NCBI RefSeq assembly: GCF_016906535.1
Contig: NC_057385.1
Span: 3,038,001 to 3,102,000, forward strand
Length of the DNA stretch: 64,000 nt
Reading direction: 5' to 3'
Source of the DNA: Rhizoctonia solani
Taxonomy: Eukaryota; Basidiomycota; Agaricomycetes; Cantharellales; Ceratobasidiaceae
Notes under the pieces: model-generated
Databases searched by the model: none
The model's input: the letters and a program-made list of their open reading frames with translations, nothing else
What the model was told of the DNA's origin: nothing
In this document: positions 60,210 to 64,000 of the stretch, piece after piece
How positions within the stretch are numbered: the stretch's first letter is position 1
Layout: each line of letters begins with the position of its first letter
Position numbers and translations under genes: made by a program

Positions 60210-61895
60210 TCAATTGGATTGGACTTGCACGTTGCCAGCATGCTGCGAGTGGTGTTGGTGTTGGTGGTGGGTGTGGTGCTGCTGTGAGTGGTGTGGGTGG
60301 TGGTGAGGATGCGCCACCATACCAGCCGTCGCGTCAATGCTCCCTCGATGGAGCATCTTCATGGGCGAGCGCATAGATGAATACTGTAGCTGAATGTTGG
60401 TTTCATTTATGTGCTGGTGGGGCTGTGTTGGGTATGTATTGATCGACGACGATCCAGGCGAGTAGTTGAGATGCTGAGAGTATCCCGTCTCGGCCTGGCC
60501 CTGGGCCATGTCCTGCTGCTGAGACACATGGTTCTGTGAATACCCATACTGCTGTTGCTGCTGTTGTGTTGCTGCGAGTGAGAAGAACCATAGCTCGTGG
60601 ACGACTGCTGATACGCGTTGTAGCTCTGGTAATACGACTGCTGTTGCTGCGGCTGATCTTGTTGCTGCTGATGTACATCGGGCATGTGGCCTTCGGACGA
60701 ATACGCTGCCCGGCTCTGCTGTTGATGCTGGTGGTGATGCTGGTGGGTGGCGTAGTACGAGTCGATGCCGCGCGGGTCGTGAGATTCATGGTCGTGCGGG
60801 ATTTGGTCCGATTGAGATTGATAAGAGTGATCGTGATGGACGGGCTGAGCCATAGAGTGCCGAGATGAATTATCGTGATAGACAGAATTCGCGTATTGGC
60901 GCTCACGAGGTGGGGACTGGTCTGGGGATGGGTACTGCAAGGTGGACATGGGAGACCGATTGTAGTCCTGGATAGGCTGGGCGTGGCGCGAATAGTCCTG
61001 GTGGTGAGTGGGCTGGGAGGGACTCTCGCTGATGCGGTAATGGGCCGGACGTGCGGATGCATGCGCCAGTTGGTCATAACGGTGATAATACTGCTCCTCG
61101 GATTGGTGGTAGCTCGAGGAGGATTGGGGGTTCAGATTGGGGGTATGGAATGGTGGTTACCAGCGAGGGAGAGGGGTGGTGTGTGTGTTCTGGGACATGA
61201 TGGCCGAGGTTGATACGCATAATGGTTGGACCTTGCAGGGAGCTGTTGTACCTGTACCTGGGCAGATGCGGTTTGGGCTGTTGTTGTTGGAGCGGAAGAG
61301 GTTCGACATCGATCTGAATGAGATTTGTCGCAGACAAGTCGACCTCGCCGAGCTATTGACTCGGGAGATGCGCTTTGGAGACATGCGTTGGAGCTCGTTG
61401 ATCATGCCTAGAAAGAAATGAGTGGTGTGGTGTCGACTCGGAGAAAATATGATATTCACCATCTCGCTTCTTGTATGGACCACGCTTGATACTGGAGAGA
61501 GAAAGGATGAATGAGCGGATGACAAAGCAGTGGGTGTGTATGACTGACCCCTTCTTGCGCTCCTTGCGCTGAGAGTCACGGCAGGACTCGGCCATGCCGT
61601 ACTTGATGCAGCGCTCACAGGGGCGGCCGACATCACAGCGCTTACAGGCGCGCTGGCAGGCGGAACATGCGTTCTTGACTTGCTTGCGCTTCGGACGGAC
61701 CGTTGAGGGATCGCTGAAAGTGCTCGCAGCGGTGGAAGGGGGCTGGCCATCGTACATGTCGTAGCGCTCGATCGAGTCCAGATTAGTCAGAGACGGGTGC
61801 TGGGACCCAAGCATCTCCATCTCGCTCCTTGTATACAGCAGCGAGTGTGTCGGCGGCGAGTTGAGAGAGTGGACAGAGCCGTGTCGAGATGGCAT
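60210..61895 (-). CDS. Zn2Cys6 transcription factor, low-complexity tail
   Basis: Fungal-specific DNA-binding regulator. The start codon (61893-61895) gives MPSRHGSVHSLNSPPTHSLL. The Zn cluster is KNACSACQRACKRCDVGRPC followed by ERCIKYGMAESCRDSQRKER, six Cys in the C-x2-C-x6-C...C-x2-C-x6-C spacing. Then KKG-IKRGPYKKRD crosses two introns and leads to GMINELQRM. The remainder is very rich in Gln, His, Ser and Tyr (for example YYQSYNAYQQSSTSYGSSHS and HHPHHSQQHHTHHQHQHHSQ), a likely activation or phase-separating region. Frame slips of one base occur near 61141 (C5 where C6 is needed) and near 60567 (CACAAC where CACCAAC fits); another is likely near 61290. The stop is at 60210-60212. Downstream genes cannot be predicted. 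Confidence 0.75.
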
Positions 61896-62539
61896 TATAT
61901 CCAATTACTCTTGTCACGCTGATACGATACGGCCAACACTGGGGCGCCGGATACCGTGCAATTGCAACAAACAACAATACTAACCAACTCCGCAACTAGT
62001 TTAGGCGCCCAGGGCAGCAGTAGGCGCAGTCGCAACAAGAACAGATAGCTATCCAGTCGCTCAGTGTGCACCAAGCGCAATCACAGTGTCCTCGACGTCA
62101 GTGCAGTGGGAGAGTCCTCACCAGCCCCGGGGGTTATAACGCAGTGCTGGATTGAGTCCGGGAATCCCTGATTAAGGGTTTGACCCTAGATTCTCCCAGA
62201 AACCAGCCGATCAACCCAATCCCTTGGCTCGATGACATTTCCTCTGCCTCGCTGGAAACACCAACCCCCACCCGCATAACAGCCCCTATTCCAGCCTCGA
62301 TGCCTCACCACGCCCTATTGCCCTCTCACCCCCGATGTCTCGTTTCCGTGACTATTCTCTCCGGCCCGATATCCCCCATAAGCTGCGATTACACTTGCCA
62401 TACCACTCTACCACTACCCGTCTCTTTTTTGCACACGCGAATTTCCACTTGCTCTGCTCCCGTTGATCCACTGAACCGAATACTGCCAAAGTGCCACCCT
62501 AGCCTAAAATGCGAGGCAAAACCCATATAGCGCTTCTTA
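61896..62539. other. Tandem intergenic region
   Basis: Promoter of the Zn2Cys6 gene and 3' region of the AN1 gene. The plus-strand frame 62180-62530 (Pro/Thr/Ser-rich) is not supported by any family resemblance. Confidence 0.4.
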
Positions 62540-63517
62540 TTACATCTTTGCCAGCCACACCGTATCCCCATCTTCTACCTGTGCTCCCAATTCCACTTCA
62601 TTTTTCAGCGGCCCATCAGTTTCATCCCCAAGTACAAACACCATCTAATAAACCAGGGCCCGAGGGATCACTCGACTGATTAACAAGTCGCACCAGAACC
62701 ACTTACCCCTCGTCCATCTTCTCGAGATACACTGCAGATTCGCGCCGCGAGGTCCACCGCGCGTCCTGTTACCACCGTCTATGCACGCACTCGGGATTAG
62801 AACGTAAACAAACCTTTCCATTTCATTCCGTACCTTGACAAACCACACTACTTTTTCGCTTGTACCCCACACCACCTTGAGATGAACCTTGTCTTTAGGT
62901 TGTGCGCTCGACCGAGGATCTCCAGCCACGGCCTTGTGCTTCATCCTCATGAGCTCAATTGCGCGTAATTTAGCCACCTTGGCCGGGTCAGTTGTCTTCT
63001 TTACCGCTGAACGAGAAGTCCCGGCTTGTGATTTGACATTTGGGAATAGTTTGTTCAGTAACGCTTGGGCCTCGGATTTCTTGTCCGTCGTGGGCTCTCC
63101 AGTCGGAATAGGTACGCACTTGTGCGCGTCCGTGTGCCGGTGCCTAGCCCCATGCCGTTCCCCCAAATGAGCCAAGTGTTCCTAAGCCACCCCCCCTTTT
63201 TTTCTTCGACTCGTTTCTCACTCACTCGACGCAGTATACCCCACGACACGTATCGCAGCTCCATTCCTTGCAATTGTTGTCTTCGTTTTGTTTGAATGAA
63301 ACTAGCCCAGGACGATCACACTGCTCGACCTGACACTCGGCTCGTTTGCTCGATGACGTTGTTGAAGGAGCGGCCACTTGTGCTGTGCACACATGTGCAT
63401 CCCTTGAAGCGTGCGTCTTGCAAAATTGCTGCTCGCATGCGGGACATGTGATCGGCACAGGTCAAAGATCTTGCATGAATCTAGGGAGCAATGGGCGCCT
63501 TTCTCTGGTAGATCCAT
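62540..63517 (-). CDS. CUZ1: AN1 zinc-finger protein of Cuz1/ZFAND1 type
   Basis: Cuz1/ZFAND1 proteins bind the proteasome and Cdc48 and protect against arsenite stress. Start MDLPEKGAHCSLDSCKIFDL; AN1 finger 1 continues LPITCPACEQQFCKTHASRD and AHVC. Finger 2 is CQVEQCDRPGLVSFKQNEDN, NCKEWSCDTCRGVYC, then after an intron RHTDAHKC. A linker has KSEAQALLNKLFPNVKSQAG and ELMRMKHKAVAGDPRSSAQP. A C-terminal ubiquitin-like part follows: KVHLKVVWGTSEKVVWFVK, TVVTGRAVDLAARICSVSRE, MVFVLGDETDGPLKNEVELG and DGDTVWLAKM. One base appears lost near 63457 (FDL-LPITC), inside finger 1, which would otherwise destroy it. At least four introns. The match to ZFAND1 rests on this domain order. Confidence 0.85.
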
Positions 63518-64000
63518 ACCTTGGATCAGTGTTTGTATCGATACCACTGAAATCGGAATGAAAAGCCGTTTGAATTCCTTTCCGATGATAGGTGGTGGTG
63601 GTGGTGGTGGAGAGTAAAGCAAGTGTGTGTGTGAAGAGCAACACGCGGTAAGCGACACACAGAATAATGTTAAAGTCTATCTTGGGAACGTGTGTGTATT
63701 GGCTAGATAAATACATAATGTCTGGCTATCTATCCAATTATAGTACGACATCGGCATTGGCTAGTTCAAGGCGCAGGATCGATCAAACAAGGTTCCGCTC
63801 TGCACCCCGTCGGTCCAAACCGAACCAATGGCCCAGGCATGTACCAGCCCATCGAGGCATCTCTGCAGCTGGAAACAGGAGCACACGCGACGAACACAAA
63901 ATCCTGCACCACGAGTTTGAGCGTAACCCATTGCCCTCCCCTTGGTAATTTGGATTTTAAGCTTTTGTCGATTGGAAATTTACGAGTCATTTAGGCACCC
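63518..64000. other. Upstream region of AN1 gene
   Basis: Promoter side of the AN1 gene, to the window edge. A GGT trinucleotide microsatellite of about seven units lies at 63591-63611. No gene is supported. Confidence 0.4.
63591..63611 (+). repeat. GGT trinucleotide microsatellite
   Basis: About seven tandem GGT units, 95 nt or so upstream of the AN1 gene start codon on the minus strand (read there as ACC). It may vary in length between strains. Confidence 0.75.

Noticed and set aside
62180..62530. Pro/Thr-rich plus-strand frame of 116 codons
   Set aside because: Composition bias from C/T-rich DNA; lies in promoter DNA of the Zn2Cys6 gene.
1..64000. Search for CRISPR arrays, bacterial operons, phage genes, retroelements and terminal repeats
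   Set aside because: None seen; the window is a eukaryotic nuclear sequence and no element-type protein or direct repeat pair was evident by eye.

Overview
This window is nuclear DNA of a filamentous fungus, most likely a basidiomycete of the Agaricomycetes. Genes are split by many short introns (about 35-110 nt, GT-AG with a few GC-AG). Genes lie on both strands. The protein families (Gti1/Pac2, Ecl1-type zinc protein, spherulin-4, Ser/Thr-rich single-pass membrane proteins, PAQR, TRAPP, GARP) are fungal. The style resembles Rhizoctonia/Ceratobasidiaceae, but I cannot verify the genus without a search. I see no bacterial, plasmid, phage, CRISPR or clear transposon feature.

Layout. 0-8 kb: an unrecognised gene (-), TRAPP subunit Trs23 (+), a secreted/single-pass membrane protein (-), a PAQR/hemolysin-III receptor-like gene (-) and a TLC-domain protein (-). 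8-12 kb: GARP tethering subunit Vps54 (+). 12-17 kb: no convincing gene. 17-23 kb: an Ecl1-family zinc protein (+) and a WDR26/Gid7 WD40 protein of the GID/CTLH ubiquitin ligase (+, badly frame-disrupted). 23-28 kb: elongin A (-) and a Gti1/Pac2 (WOPR) regulator (+). 28-34 kb: a myotubularin PI3P phosphatase (+) and S-adenosylmethionine synthetase (+). 34-38 kb: no convincing gene. 38-42 kb: a small, easily missed metallothionein (-), a secreted cupredoxin-like protein (-) and a heterotrimeric G-protein gamma subunit (+). 42-49 kb: Rad54 (+), a PAP2 lipid phosphatase (-) and a spherulin-4 protein (-). 49-58 kb: an unrecognised coiled-coil gene (-), OTU1 deubiquitinase (-), TruB/Pus4 pseudouridine synthase (+) and galactose-1-phosphate uridylyltransferase (+). 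60-64 kb: a Zn2Cys6 regulator (-) and an AN1 zinc-finger protein of the Cuz1/ZFAND1 type (-).

The genes are mostly housekeeping, and neighbours do not form one pathway. Two local themes are visible. Endomembrane trafficking and lipid genes recur (Trs23, Vps54, myotubularin, PAP2, PAQR, TLC). Metal-related genes also recur (metallothionein beside a cupredoxin, plus the Ecl1 and AN1 zinc proteins).

Two observations stand out. First, the 53-residue metallothionein at 37859-38147 is spread over three exons, one of them only the start codon, and is invisible to ORF scans. Second, many otherwise well-conserved genes carry single-base losses (about 20 apparent events). They hit even genes expected to be essential, such as SAM synthetase, and also Rad54. 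Almost every one is repaired by adding one base, often in a short homopolymer. This points to consensus-sequence error more than biology, although the Gid7 homolog has so many that real decay is possible. Gene models here should allow for these shifts.
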